Shown: piece by piece, positions 16,013-24,898 of the stretch | Layout of the letters: every line of letters begins with the position of its first letter | Position numbering within the stretch: position 1 is the first letter of the stretch | Notes under the pieces: generated by a model | Told to the model about the DNA's origin: nothing | Seen by the model: the letters and a program-made list of their open reading frames with translations, nothing else | Databases searched by the model: none | Made by a program: the position numbers and the translations under genes | Assembly: GCA_036501425.1 (NCBI GenBank) | Contig: DASYAI010000027.1 | Span: forward strand, 1 to 46,616 | Length of the DNA stretch: 46,616 nt | Direction: 5' to 3' | Source: DATKRB01 sp036501425 | GTDB taxonomy: Bacteria; Actinomycetota; Acidimicrobiia; Acidimicrobiales; RAAP-2

Positions 16013-17920
16013 TCACAGCGACACTCCGACAGACCGTGCCCGGTCGCACCACAGCTCGAGGCTGAGGAGCTGCCAGATCTGCTTGGCGTTGTCCTGACGG
16101 CCGGCCCGGTCGTCGGCCACGAGCCGTTCGAGGGCCGGCCGCTGGAGGAACCCGCTACCCACCAGTTTCCCTCCGAGCAGCTGGTCGTCGACGACCGTGC
16201 GCAGGTCCCGCGAGATCCACGCCCGCAGGGGCGCGCTGAACGAGGCCTTGGGCCGATTGACGATCTCCGGCGGCAACCACGCCCGGGCCGCCCGCTTGAG
16301 GGAGGCCTTGGTCGTGCGGCCGTGGATCTTGGCCGTGCCCGGATGCGAGAACGCCGCGCCGACCACCTCGGGATCGACGAATGGCACCCGCACCTCCACC
16401 GAGGCGGCCATGCTGGCCCGGTCGGTGTAGGCGAGGTTCAGCCCCGGAAGGAACAGGCGGGCGTCGGCCAGGCACATCCGGTTGACCGGATCGTCCAGCG
16501 TGGAATCGGCGTACACGGCGTCATGCTCGTCGATCACCTGGTCGACGAGGGGTCCGAGGTCCGGGCTCAAGAGCGCCGTCAGCGCCGATCGGTCGTAGAG
16601 GGTGTAGCTGCGCCGGAACGCCTCGACCTCGGACAGCTCGGCGAAGGTGAGAAACCTCTTCGCCCACCGTACGTGGCGCAGTCCCCGTCCTGCTGCGACC
16701 ACCGGCGCCCGGTCGACGGCACCACGGATGGCCTGGCGGGCAAAGGACGGTACCTCGAGGTACCGGGCGGCCATCACACAGGCCAGGTGCTTGCGGTACC
16801 CGCCGAAGAGCTCGTCGGCACCCATCCCCGACAGCACGACCTTGACCCCGGCGTCGCGCGCCGCCTCGCACATGAGCAGCGTATTGATCGCGGCGGGATC
16901 CCCCACCGGCTCGTCCAGCACGTCGACGATCCGCGGGAGCAGGTCGACGATGTCGGGGGATGCCTCGATCTCGTGCAGCTCGATGCCGAACCGGTCGGCG
17001 ACCTTCCGGGCGTAGACGGCGTCATCGGGCATCGCCTCGACGCGGTGGTCCTGCCGGCGGAAGGTGATGGTGTAGGCGTCGATCGCCGGGTTCGATCGAC
17101 GCGCCAGGACGGTGACGATGCTCGAGTCGAGACCCCCGCTCAAGAAGCTCGACACGGGCACGTCGGACACCAGGTGGCGCGAGATCGAGTCCTCCATGAC
17201 CTGCCCCAGGTCCGCCGGCGGCCCGGCCGCGGCGCTGGCCGCGACCTCCTCCACCTTCCAGTACCGGGTGAAGCTGCTGGTGCCGTCCGGGCGGAACTCG
17301 GCCCACGACCCGGGCGGCAGCTTGCGGACCCCGCTGACGGCGCACTGTGCGGGGGGGACCCAGTAGTAGAGGATCGATGCGACCAGCGCCCCCGGATCGG
17401 CAGTCAAGCCTTGGCCGAGCGCGCTGACGATGCCCTTCAGCTCCGAGGAGAACACGATCCCTTCGCCGCGGGGCAGGTAGTGGAGCGGCTTGATCCCGAG
17501 CTGGTCCCGGGCGAGCACCAGTGCACCCGAGCGCTCGTCGAAGATGGCCAGCGCGAACATCCCGCGAAACCGGCGGAGCGCGTCGGGACCCCAGCAGCGC
17601 CACGCCTCGAGCACCACCTCGGTGTCGGACTGGGTCTCGAAGCGCACTCCCCTGGCGGCGAGCTGAGCCCGCAGATCGCGGAAGTTGTACAGCTCGCCGT
17701 TGTAGACGAGCGTCAGGCCGTTGCGGCTGAACGGTTGGTGGCCGTTGCGGCTCAGGTCGATGATCGAGAGGCGCCGGTGCGCCAACTCGACCGATACCCG
17801 GCCTTCCCGATACGCGAAGACCCCCTCGTCATCGGGCCCTCGGTGGGCCATCCGCGCGTTCATGACCGAGACGAGCTGGCTGCCGTCGGTCTGCTGGTAG
17901 CACCCCGAGATGCCGCACAT
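16013..17920 (-). CDS. asnB: Asparagine synthase (glutamine-hydrolysing) family amidotransferase
   Basis: This 635-residue protein starts at the ATG of MCGISG; the nucleophile Cys2 of the class II glutamine amidotransferase domain fixes this start. The N-terminal domain has AHRGPDDEG and LVYNGELYN. The C-terminal synthetase domain has the pyrophosphate loop SGGLDSS near residue 270 and GMGADELFGGYRKH near 375. It hydrolyses glutamine and amidates a carboxylate after adenylylation. In sugar loci such enzymes can amidate uronic acids; the neighbouring AlgD-like dehydrogenase, which makes a uronate, fits that role better than free asparagine synthesis. It lies 2 bases downstream of the GT4 gene of the same operon. 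Confidence 0.93.
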   Translation of the reverse strand: MCGISGCYQQTDGSQLVSVMNARMAHRGPDDEGVFAYREGRVSVELAHRRLSIIDLSRNGHQPFSRNGLTLVYNGELYNFRDLRAQLAARGVRFETQSDTEVVLEAWRCWGPDALRRFRGMFALAIFDERSGALVLARDQLGIKPLHYLPRGEGIVFSSELKGIVSALGQGLTADPGALVASILYYWVPPAQCAVSGVRKLPPGSWAEFRPDGTSSFTRYWKVEEVAASAAAGPPADLGQVMEDSISRHLVSDVPVSSFLSGGLDSSIVTVLARRSNPAIDAYTITFRRQDHRVEAMPDDAVYARKVADRFGIELHEIEASPDIVDLLPRIVDVLDEPVGDPAAINTLLMCEAARDAGVKVVLSGMGADELFGGYRKHLACVMAARYLEVPSFARQAIRGAVDRAPVVAAGRGLRHVRWAKRFLTFAELSEVEAFRRSYTLYDRSALTALLSPDLGPLVDQVIDEHDAVYADSTLDDPVNRMCLADARLFLPGLNLAYTDRASMAASVEVRVPFVDPEVVGAAFSHPGTAKIHGRTTKASLKRAARAWLPPEIVNRPKASFSAPLRAWISRDLRTVVDDQLLGGKLVGSGFLQRPALERLVADDRAGRQDNAKQIWQLLSLELWCDRARSVGVSL

Positions 17921-17922
17921 GG

Positions 17923-19308
17923 TCAGCCGGCCAGTCCTGGCCGGACAACGACCTCCTTGTCCTTTCGGGAGCGCCCCAGTGACGGGGGCGCGGTCAGCGC
18001 TCCGTAGACGCCGAGGTACTCGTCGCGTTGATGGGGCCACGAGAGCACCTCGAGGATCCGGGCCCTTCCGATCCGGCCCATTGCCTTGCGCCGAGCCGGG
18101 TCGTCGACCAAGTCGACGATGCGGCAGGCGTAGTCGGCCACGTCGTTGGGAGCGGCGTAGACCGCGGCGTCCCCGGCCGAGACCCGGGTCTCACGCAGGT
18201 CGAACGCCACGACCGGAAGGGAGAACGTCATGTACTCCATGGTCTTGTTCATGGTGGAGAGGTCGTTGAGAGGGTTTTTGGGGTCCGGACAGAGCGCGAC
18301 GTCGGCGGTCGAGAGGACCTGGGCCACCGTCCCGTCGGGCACCCGGCCGGTGAACTCCACGACATCGCCGAGCCCGAGCTCGTCGCGCAGCGCCGTCAGC
18401 TCGGGCAGGCAATCACCCGAGCCCATCAGGGTGAACGCGATGTCCTGGCGGTGCAGCACGTGGACCACGTGGGCGGCGGCGCGCAGGGCCAGGTCCACGC
18501 CGTCCTGGGGACCCATCACGCCCAGGTAGGCGACCAGGTGCGCACGGCCTCGACGCAGTTCGGGAAGGGGGGGAACGGCTCGCAGCTGGTCGGGGTCCGG
18601 ACCGGTCCGTACGACGGTCACCTCGTGGTGTCGCTTGCCGCCCCGCCGCAACGCCACGTCCCGGTACGAGTCGTTGGTGGCGATCACGTGCCGGGCACTG
18701 CGGTACGTGCACCACTCGAGCGCCCGCAGGCCCCAGAGCGCGGCCCGCCCGCCCCCGGGGAAGCGTGACTCGAAGAGCTCGGGACACAGGTCGTGGTGGT
18801 CGAAGACGAAGGTGACCCCGCGCAGACGGGCGAGGAGGGCGAGGGGCCAGAAGATGTCGGGCGGGTTGCAGGCCTGCAGGACGTCGAAGCGCTCCCTGCG
18901 CCACGCCTTCGCACAGAGCCAGGCGGTCGCCACGAACGAGTAGGCGTACTCACGAAGGAACGCCAGCGTCCCGTTGCCTCCCCGCGCCGGACGGTACTTG
19001 TACAGCGTGACCCCTTCGACGGTCTCCTCGGCCGGGTCGCCCGGACCCCGGGGGCAGACCACCGACACGTGGTAACCGGCGTCCCTCAGCGCCCGGCACT
19101 CGAGCCATACCCGGCGATCGAACGGGACCGGCAGGTTCTGGACGATGATGAGCACGCTCGCCCGGATGCCCGACGTGCGATCGGCGGCCTCCGGTGACGG
19201 GGTCCGGCCGGCGGCCTCCGGCGACGTCGGCGGGGCCACGACCGACAGCGCCCGGGCGGGTGCCCGGAGGGTCGCTTCGGCGTGGTGGGCGTCCTGGAGG
19301 TCGACCAT
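17923..19308 (-). CDS. Family 4 glycosyltransferase (WbuB-like)
   Basis: This is a protein of about 461 residues. ATG 19308 overlaps the stop of the dehydrogenase gene by one base (TGATG), which supports the start. The first 55 residues are low complexity and contain a short repeat, TSPEAAGRT/PSPEAADRT. The GT-B fold follows: VLIIVQNLPVPFDRRVW (near 57), FDHHDLCPELF (near 155), YLGVMGPQDGVDLAL and LMGSGDCLPEL in the donor half. The C-terminal motif is KTMEYMTFSLPVVAFD, with the E-rich loop replaced by NDLSTMNKTMEY. The layout resembles WbuB-type transferases. The sugar is unknown; its operon suggests it handles the uronate or its amide. Confidence 0.88.
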   Translation of the reverse strand: MVDLQDAHHAEATLRAPARALSVVAPPTSPEAAGRTPSPEAADRTSGIRASVLIIVQNLPVPFDRRVWLECRALRDAGYHVSVVCPRGPGDPAEETVEGVTLYKYRPARGGNGTLAFLREYAYSFVATAWLCAKAWRRERFDVLQACNPPDIFWPLALLARLRGVTFVFDHHDLCPELFESRFPGGGRAALWGLRALEWCTYRSARHVIATNDSYRDVALRRGGKRHHEVTVVRTGPDPDQLRAVPPLPELRRGRAHLVAYLGVMGPQDGVDLALRAAAHVVHVLHRQDIAFTLMGSGDCLPELTALRDELGLGDVVEFTGRVPDGTVAQVLSTADVALCPDPKNPLNDLSTMNKTMEYMTFSLPVVAFDLRETRVSAGDAAVYAAPNDVADYACRIVDLVDDPARRKAMGRIGRARILEVLSWPHQRDEYLGVYGALTAPPSLGRSRKDKEVVVRPGLAG

Positions 19309-20627
19309 CACCACGCCACCCCGTGGTAGCCGGGAAGGGCCTCGATGGCCGGACCCAGCCCCCCACCGAGATCGACGACCGTCGGCGGCGGGGCGAGGCT
19401 GAGAGCGGCGATCACCGCGGGGTGGGAGCTCGACACGAGCGCCAGGTCCGCCCCCTTCAGGGCGACCGACGGGTCGGGGGTGAGGGCGCCTCGCAGGTGC
19501 GGGAGCCGGGAGCGGACGAAGTCCCGGTTCGCCCCCACCAGATGCTCCGGGTCGACGACGGGATCGTAGATGCGGACGTCGAACCCCTTGCCGATGAGGG
19601 TCTCCGCCAGGTCGACATAGGGGCTCTCCCGCAGGTCGTCGCTGTGGGCCTTGAAGCTCAGACCCAGGATGGCCACGGAGCGACCGTCGCTCGCCACCAC
19701 CCGGTCGACCACGTCGCGTACCGACAGCGCGTTGCTGGCCAGGGTCCCCGACAGCAGGGGAAGATCGAGGAAGTTGACCCGGGCCAGGTACAGGAGGGTC
19801 CGGAGGTCCTTGGGCAGGCACGACCCACCGAAGGCGAAGCCCGGGGACAGGTACTGCGCCGAGAGGTTGAGCTTGGTGTCCACACAGAGCAGGTCCATGA
19901 CCTCTCGCGCGTCCACCTCGAGGCTACGGAACAGACGCCCCAGCTCGTTGGCGAACGACACCTTGGTGGCGTGGAAGGCATTGCACGCGTACTTCAGGGC
20001 CTCGGCGACGCTCGTCGATGCCACACGGACGGGCTCTTCGAGGAACCCGAGCAGGCGTTGGCTGCTCTCGATCACCCGGGCGTCGCCGCTGCCGACCACG
20101 ATCAGCGACGACGAGTAGAAGTCGCTGATCGCCGAGCCCTCCCGCAGGAACTCCGGGCACATGCCGATGCCGACCGCCACCCCGGTCCCCTCGAGGATCG
20201 CCGAGACGGCGGGCTCGAGGACCCGGTGGGTGGTTCCCGGCGGCACGGTGCTCCGAACGATCACCGCGTGGAAGCCGGCACCTCTCCCCCGCTCCTTCAG
20301 CGCCTGGGCGATGTCGGTGACCGCCCGTAGGACGAACTGCAGGTCGGCGCCGCCGGTCGGTGCCGACGGTGTCCCGACACAGATGAGGGACAGCTCGGCA
20401 CCCTCGAGGGCGGTTCGTGCCTCGCCGCTCGCTGACAGCGCCCCGGCAGCGATCGAGGCCGCCACCAGTTCGCCCAGGCCGGGCTCGACGACCGGGCTGG
20501 TCCCCGAGTTGATCATCTCGACCTTTGCCCCGTCCACATCCACCGCGCGGACCTGGTGCCCGTTGGTCGCCAGCACGGCCGCGGTCACCGTCCCGACGTA
20601 CCCCAGCCCGAAGACCGCGACCTTCAT
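19308..20627 (-). CDS. Nucleotide-sugar 6-dehydrogenase, closest in motifs to GDP-mannose dehydrogenase (AlgD)
   Basis: This 439-residue enzyme oxidises an NDP-hexose to the uronate with two NAD+. The Rossmann motif GLGYVG is at residues 7-12. PEFLREGSAISDF (near 155) and FAFGGSCLPKDLR (near 265, catalytic Cys) follow, and the C-terminal UDP/GDP-binding domain contains LGLSFKAHSDDLRESP and ETLIGKGFDVRIYDP. The last two motifs and the overall length resemble AlgD more than UDP-glucose dehydrogenases, so GDP-mannuronate is the likeliest product, though UDP-glucuronate cannot be excluded. It heads a five-gene leftward operon (dehydrogenase, GT4, asnB, bi-domain oxidoreductase, heparinase-like). 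A GTATCT element lies 74 bases upstream. Confidence 0.85.
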   Translation of the reverse strand: MKVAVFGLGYVGTVTAAVLATNGHQVRAVDVDGAKVEMINSGTSPVVEPGLGELVAASIAAGALSASGEARTALEGAELSLICVGTPSAPTGGADLQFVLRAVTDIAQALKERGRGAGFHAVIVRSTVPPGTTHRVLEPAVSAILEGTGVAVGIGMCPEFLREGSAISDFYSSSLIVVGSGDARVIESSQRLLGFLEEPVRVASTSVAEALKYACNAFHATKVSFANELGRLFRSLEVDAREVMDLLCVDTKLNLSAQYLSPGFAFGGSCLPKDLRTLLYLARVNFLDLPLLSGTLASNALSVRDVVDRVVASDGRSVAILGLSFKAHSDDLRESPYVDLAETLIGKGFDVRIYDPVVDPEHLVGANRDFVRSRLPHLRGALTPDPSVALKGADLALVSSSHPAVIAALSLAPPPTVVDLGGGLGPAIEALPGYHGVAW

Positions 20628-20700
20628 GCCCTGGCCCGCTCTGCCGTTCGAGGATCCACACCGACGTGCACGGAGGCACAGAGCGCGAACGCGCCGCGCC

Positions 20701-20706
20701 AGATAC
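20701..20706 (-). promoter_or_regulatory. GTATC element upstream of the AlgD-like operon (GTATCT)
   Basis: On the minus strand the context is GGGTATCTGG, about 74-79 bases upstream of the ATG at 20627. It shares the divergent region with the rightward element at 20736. Confidence 0.5.
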
Positions 20707-20735
20707 CCAGATTTTGGGGACCGCCACGCGCCCAG

Positions 20736-20741
20736 GTATCA
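20736..20741 (+). promoter_or_regulatory. GTATCA element upstream of the methyltransferase operon
   Basis: The context AGGTATCACG reads rightward, 77 bases upstream of the ATG at 20813. An 11-base sequence CATCTGATCTG at 20757-20767 lies just downstream and recurs inverted at 34179-34189. Confidence 0.6.
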
Positions 20742-20812
20742 CGCGCTCACGCGACGCATCTGATCTGTGGAGGAAGTCTCGCCCCGGAGCCGAGGGCAGA
20801 TGAGGACGAACC

Positions 20813-22015
20813 ATGGTCTCGAGCACGCCACGCGGCACCGCCGCCACCCATCGCCCCCGCCCGCCGCGTGCGGGTGACCGCCGCGGTGGGGAACGCCCCC
20901 CTGCGCAGGACGCGCCCGCCTGCCGGGCGTGCAGGGGCTCTTCGGGCACCTTGGTCCTCGACCTGGGTCGTCAACCGGCATGTGACTACTTCCCGCCAGC
21001 GGACGACCCGGGACCCGACGCCCTCTACCCGCTCCAGATGTGGCTGTGCGCCGCCTGTGGTCTCGCCCAGCTCGTGACCGATCCCACGCTGCCCGAGGAG
21101 CCCCTCGGCCGCGAGCCGGCCGCACTGGTCGCCCAGGCAGCCGACGCGGTCGAGCGCGTCGCCGCGTGCGGATTGCTCGCCGGCCGGCTCACCGTGGCCG
21201 AGTACGGCAGCCCGCACGGCGGCTCGTGGCTCGAGCTGCTCGCCGGCCGCGGGCTCACTCCGGTGGACCGCGACGGGCGGGCCGACGTCGTGGTCGACTG
21301 CTTCGGCCTGATGCACGCGAGGGACCAGGCGCAAGCCATCGCCGAGCGAGCCGACCGGGTGGGTGACGGTGGGATCCTTCTGCTCCAGTTCCACTCGCTC
21401 GAGACCATCATCGGCCAAGGGCAATGGAATTCCCTCCGCCACGGGCACCACGCCTATTACTCGACCACCGCCCTGACGACCATGCTGTCGGGGGTGGGCT
21501 TCGCCCCCGACAGGGCGTGGACCTTCGACCTCTACGGCGGTACGGTCCTTCTGGCCGCCACCAGGCACACCGGCGCCGGGGCCACCGGCCCCTCGGTGCG
21601 GGCGTTGCTGGCGTCCGAACGCCGGACCGGTGTCCGGGACCCCGCAGCCCTCCTTGGCCTGCAGCACCACGCCGAGGCCCACGCATCGGCGCTGCGCGAG
21701 TGGCTCGTGGCACAGCGGATCGCCGGGCGAACGGTGGCCGGCTACGGGGCCGCCTCGCGGGCAGTGACCCTGGTCCTCGGGGCCGGGGCGGACCGGATGC
21801 TCCTGCGGGGCGTCGCCGACGCCTCACCGGCCAAGCACGGCCTGCGCATGCCGGGGACCAACGTCCCGATCGTCCGCCCCTCCGAGCTGGTGGCGCAACG
21901 CCCTGACGACGTCCTGCTCTTCGTGCCCGACCTGCTCGACGAGGTCCGGAGCTCGCTGCCCGAGGTGGAGGCCGGCGGCGGCCGGTGGGTCGACGCCGAC
22001 ACGCTCCGCCCCTGA
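20813..22015 (+). CDS. C-methyltransferase family protein with shortened SAM-binding region
   Basis: This 400-residue protein has the three-part layout of NovU-type sugar C-methyltransferases. An N-terminal zinc-binding domain has CRACRG (near 41) and CAACGL (near 79). A middle SAM domain and a C-terminal Rossmann-like domain (GRTVAGYGAASRAVTLV near 305; KHGLRMPGTNVPI near 343) follow. Compared with its neighbour at 22108, the segment after motif I (EYGSPHGGSWLELL) is missing about 35 residues, including the usual acidic ribose-binding strand, and the HEH catalytic segment reads RHGHHAYYS. It may be a pseudo-enzyme or partner of the next gene product. It is first in a rightward operon of five genes. 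Confidence 0.75.
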   Translation: MVSSTPRGTAATHRPRPPRAGDRRGGERPPAQDAPACRACRGSSGTLVLDLGRQPACDYFPPADDPGPDALYPLQMWLCAACGLAQLVTDPTLPEEPLGREPAALVAQAADAVERVAACGLLAGRLTVAEYGSPHGGSWLELLAGRGLTPVDRDGRADVVVDCFGLMHARDQAQAIAERADRVGDGGILLLQFHSLETIIGQGQWNSLRHGHHAYYSTTALTTMLSGVGFAPDRAWTFDLYGGTVLLAATRHTGAGATGPSVRALLASERRTGVRDPAALLGLQHHAEAHASALREWLVAQRIAGRTVAGYGAASRAVTLVLGAGADRMLLRGVADASPAKHGLRMPGTNVPIVRPSELVAQRPDDVLLFVPDLLDEVRSSLPEVEAGGGRWVDADTLRP

Positions 22016-22036
22016 GGCACGGCGGCGGAACACGAC

Positions 22037-22042
22037 GTATCA
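22037..22042 (+). promoter_or_regulatory. GTATCA element upstream of the second C-methyltransferase gene
   Basis: The context ACGTATCAAC is 71 bases upstream of the ATG at 22108, within the 92-base gap after the first methyltransferase gene. It suggests an internal promoter. Confidence 0.5.
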
Positions 22043-22066
22043 ACCCGACCGTTCGGACCTCCTCCA

Positions 22067-22080
22067 TCGTGCCGGCACGA
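22067..22080. promoter_or_regulatory. 14-base perfect palindrome in the leader
   Basis: TCGTGCCGGCACGA is a perfect palindrome 27 bases before the ATG at 22108 and just upstream of its ribosome site. It could be an operator or an mRNA hairpin. Confidence 0.4.
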
Positions 22081-22107
22081 CCCTCGCCGGCCGACTGCAG
22101 GAGGGAC

Positions 22108-23340
22108 ATGTCATCGTCATGCCAGTGCCGCCTGTGCGGCGCCGACCTCGACCACACCTTCGTGGATCTGGGCATGTCGCCCCTCTGCGAGAGCTACGTC
22201 GGCGCCGGGGACCTCGACGGTCCGGAGACCTTCTACCCGCTGCACGTGCGCGTCTGCCCGACGTGTCTGCTCGTGCAGCTTCCGGCGTACGTGCCCGGTG
22301 AGGACATCTTTTCGGACTACGCCTACTTCTCCTCGTACTCCGACTCCTGGGTGGCCCACGCCCGGAGGTACGCCGACGAGATGATCGTCCGGCTCGGTCT
22401 CGGGCCCACCAGCCGGGTCGTCGAGGTGGCGAGCAACGACGGCTACCTCCTCCAGCACTTCGTGTCGGCCCAGATCCCGGTGCTCGGCGTCGAGCCCGCC
22501 GCCAACGTGGCGCAGGTGGCGCGCGACCGGGGCGTCCCGACCGAGGTCGAGTTCCTGACGTCGGAGACGGGGCCGGCGATCGCCCGGCGCCACGGGCGGG
22601 CCGACCTGGTCGTCGCCAACAACGTCCTGGCCCACGTACCCGACCTCCGGGGGTTCGTCGCCGGCCTGCGCGCCCTGGTGAAGGACACGGGGCTGGTCAC
22701 ACTCGAGTTCCCCCACCTCCTCCGCTTGATCGAGCGGCGGCAGTACGACACCATCTACCACGAGCACTACTCGTATCTCTCCCTCCTCACGTCCTCTCGG
22801 GCACTGCTCACCGCCGGGCTGCAGGTGGTCGACGTGGACGAGATCGAGACCCACGGTGGATCGCTGCGCGTCCACGCCCGTCCCTCGGAGGGCGCCGGCG
22901 AGCCGAGCGCCCGGGTCAAAGAGGTGCTCGAGGAAGAGGACGCCGCCGGGCTCCACACCCTCGAGGGGCACGGCGGCTTCGCGGAAGAGGTGCTGCGGAT
23001 CAAGAGCGACCTGGTCCGGTTCCTTCTCGACGCCGCTGGGGCGGGGTCCACGGTGGCCGGCTACGGCGCTCCAGGCAAGGGCAACACGCTGCTGAACCAC
23101 TGCGGCATCCGGTCGGACCTTCTCGCGTACACCGTCGACCGCAGCCCGGTGAAGCAGGGGAGGTTTCTGCCCGGCACGCACATCCCGATCCACCCCCCCG
23201 AGCACCTGGCCGAGACCAAGCCCGACTTCGTCCTCGTGCTGCCGTGGAACCTCCGCGAGGAGATCAGCCGGCAGCTCGAGTACGTCCGGTCCTGGGGGGG
23301 ACGGCTGGTGTTCCCGATCCCAGCGCTCGAGGTCGTCTGA
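22108..23340 (+). CDS. Sugar C-methyltransferase (NovU/TylCIII type)
   Basis: This 410-residue protein starts at ATG 22108, with GGAGG 3-4 bases upstream. It is the complete version of the layout seen in the preceding gene. The zinc-binding domain has CRLCGADL (near 6) and CPTCLLVQLP (near 48). The SAM domain has VVEVASNDGYLLQHF near 102 and GVEPAANVA near 125. The catalytic segment is YHEHYSYLS near 215, and the C-terminal domain has VAGYGAPGKGNTLLNHCGI near 318. Such enzymes C-methylate NDP-keto-deoxysugars, usually at C3. With the downstream rfbF this points to a branched or methylated CDP-sugar, though the intermediates are not known. Confidence 0.9.
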   Translation: MSSSCQCRLCGADLDHTFVDLGMSPLCESYVGAGDLDGPETFYPLHVRVCPTCLLVQLPAYVPGEDIFSDYAYFSSYSDSWVAHARRYADEMIVRLGLGPTSRVVEVASNDGYLLQHFVSAQIPVLGVEPAANVAQVARDRGVPTEVEFLTSETGPAIARRHGRADLVVANNVLAHVPDLRGFVAGLRALVKDTGLVTLEFPHLLRLIERRQYDTIYHEHYSYLSLLTSSRALLTAGLQVVDVDEIETHGGSLRVHARPSEGAGEPSARVKEVLEEEDAAGLHTLEGHGGFAEEVLRIKSDLVRFLLDAAGAGSTVAGYGAPGKGNTLLNHCGIRSDLLAYTVDRSPVKQGRFLPGTHIPIHPPEHLAETKPDFVLVLPWNLREEISRQLEYVRSWGGRLVFPIPALEVV

Positions 23341-23354
23341 GTGAGGTGTGAACC

Positions 23355-24152
23355 ATGAAGGTCGTGCTGTTCTGCGGGGGCCTGGGCATGCGGATGCGCG
23401 ACGGGGTCACCAACGGGCCGAAGCCGATGGCGCTCGTTGGCGAGCGTCCGCTGCTCTGGCACGTCATGCGCTACTACGCGTACTTCGGGCACACCGACTT
23501 CGTCCTGTGCCTGGGCTACGGGGCATCGGCGGTCAAGGACTTCTTCCTCAACTACGACGAGACCCGGTCCAACGATTTCGTCCTCGAGAACGGCGCGCGC
23601 GACGTCAGGCTCTTCAGGACCGACATCTCGGAGTGGAGCATCACCTTTGTGGACACCGGACTCCACTCGCCGATCGGAGAACGGCTGCGTCGGGTCCGCA
23701 AGTTCGTCGACGGGGAGCCGATGTTCATGGCCAACTACGCCGACGTGCTCACCAACGCCCCCCTCCCCGACATGATCGAGCGGTTCGAGTCCAGCAGTGC
23801 CGTCGCCAGCCTGCTCGCCGTTCCTCCCCAGTCGTCCCACCATGCCGTCGACATCGCCGACGACGGGCTCATCAGCCAGGTCACGCCGATGCGAGACCTG
23901 CGCCACTGGGAGAACGGAGGGTACTTCCTCCTCCGGCCGACGATCTTCGACGAGCTCAACGAGGGCGAGGATCTCGTCGAAGGCCCCATCATGCGCCTCG
24001 TCCGCCGCGGCAGGGTGTTGGCGTACCCCTACAAGGGCTACTGGTCACCGGCGGACACCGTCAAGGAGCGGGCGCAGCTCGACGAGCTGTACCAGCGGGG
24101 ATCGTGCCCCTGGATGATCTGGGACCCCGAGCGCTCCGGTGCCCACCTGTGA
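23355..24152 (+). CDS. rfbF: Glucose-1-phosphate cytidylyltransferase family protein
   Basis: This 265-residue nucleotidyltransferase makes CDP-glucose from CTP and glucose-1-phosphate in the family. The N-terminal motif reads FCGGLGMRMRDG (near residue 6) followed by KPMALVGERPLLWHVMRYYAYFGHTDFVLCLGY, which fits RfbF. Later features are WSITFVDTG and GYFLLRPTIFDEL. It follows the C-methyltransferase gene by 14 bases, and its stop overlaps the PIG-L start. No CDP-glucose 4,6-dehydratase (RfbG) is recognisable in the window, so the CDP-sugar route is either incomplete here or uses another dehydratase. Confidence 0.88.
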   Translation: MKVVLFCGGLGMRMRDGVTNGPKPMALVGERPLLWHVMRYYAYFGHTDFVLCLGYGASAVKDFFLNYDETRSNDFVLENGARDVRLFRTDISEWSITFVDTGLHSPIGERLRRVRKFVDGEPMFMANYADVLTNAPLPDMIERFESSSAVASLLAVPPQSSHHAVDIADDGLISQVTPMRDLRHWENGGYFLLRPTIFDELNEGEDLVEGPIMRLVRRGRVLAYPYKGYWSPADTVKERAQLDELYQRGSCPWMIWDPERSGAHL

Positions 24153-24835
24153 TGCCGCTCCATCTGGACCTCCCGTCGGGGCGGCCCCTGGCGGTGCTCG
24201 CCGTCGGGGCTCACCCCGACGACATCGAGATCGGTGCCGGCGGGACGCTGCTCACGCTGGCCCGGAGCCATCCGGGCCTCGTGGTGCACTATCTGGTGCT
24301 GACCGGTACCTCGGCCCGTCGGCTCGAGGCACGCCGCGCTGCGGAGGCGTTCCTGCCCGGTGCGGCGGTCACCGTGGACCTGCGCGACCTGCCCGAAGGG
24401 CGGCTGCCGGCCCAATGGGGTGACGTCAAGGACACGCTCGAGGACGTCGCCCGTTCCTTCTCTCCCGACCTGGTCATGGCGCCGCACGACCACGATGCGC
24501 ACCAGGACCACCGGACGATCGGCGAGATCGTTCCGAGCGTCTTTCGGGACGCGCTCTACATGGCCTACGAGATCCCCAAGTGGGACGGGGACATCGGGCG
24601 CCCGTCCATGTACTTCCCGCTGTCCGCCGACGTCGTCCGGCGCAAGGTGGCGCTGCTCCACGAGTGCTTCCCCTCCCAGGGAGCCCGCGACTGGTGGGAC
24701 GACGAGGTCTTCCTCGGCTTGGCCCGCCTGCGAGGCATGGAGTGCCGATCCCCGTACGCCGAGGCCTTCTCCTGCACGAAATGGGCGGTCATGTCGCCCG
24801 GATGCCGGCCCCGCGACACCGCGTTGGCGGGCTAG
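24152..24835 (+). CDS. PIG-L family deacetylase
   Basis: This 227-residue zinc hydrolase starts at ATG 24152, overlapping the rfbF stop by one base (TGATG). The metal motif AHPDD with flanking IEIGAGG is near residue 21, and the second metal histidine motif HDAHQDHRTIGEIV is near 113-125. Family members remove N-acetyl groups from amino sugars (for example GlcNAc-inositol or NDP-linked sugars). Here it may deacetylate an amino sugar of the polymer or act on a sugar intermediate of the operon. Confidence 0.9.
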   Translation: MPLHLDLPSGRPLAVLAVGAHPDDIEIGAGGTLLTLARSHPGLVVHYLVLTGTSARRLEARRAAEAFLPGAAVTVDLRDLPEGRLPAQWGDVKDTLEDVARSFSPDLVMAPHDHDAHQDHRTIGEIVPSVFRDALYMAYEIPKWDGDIGRPSMYFPLSADVVRRKVALLHECFPSQGARDWWDDEVFLGLARLRGMECRSPYAEAFSCTKWAVMSPGCRPRDTALAG

Positions 24836-24898
24836 GAACGTGGCACCCCGGGTGCCCGGTGCCGACCCGCGCCGACCGAGCGCGATCCGAGCAGCGCG

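Noticed and set aside
15929..18007. Open frame of 692 codons on the plus strand
   Set aside because: It is antisense to asnB, whose Cys2 and SGGLDSS motifs are intact, and has no recognisable domain.
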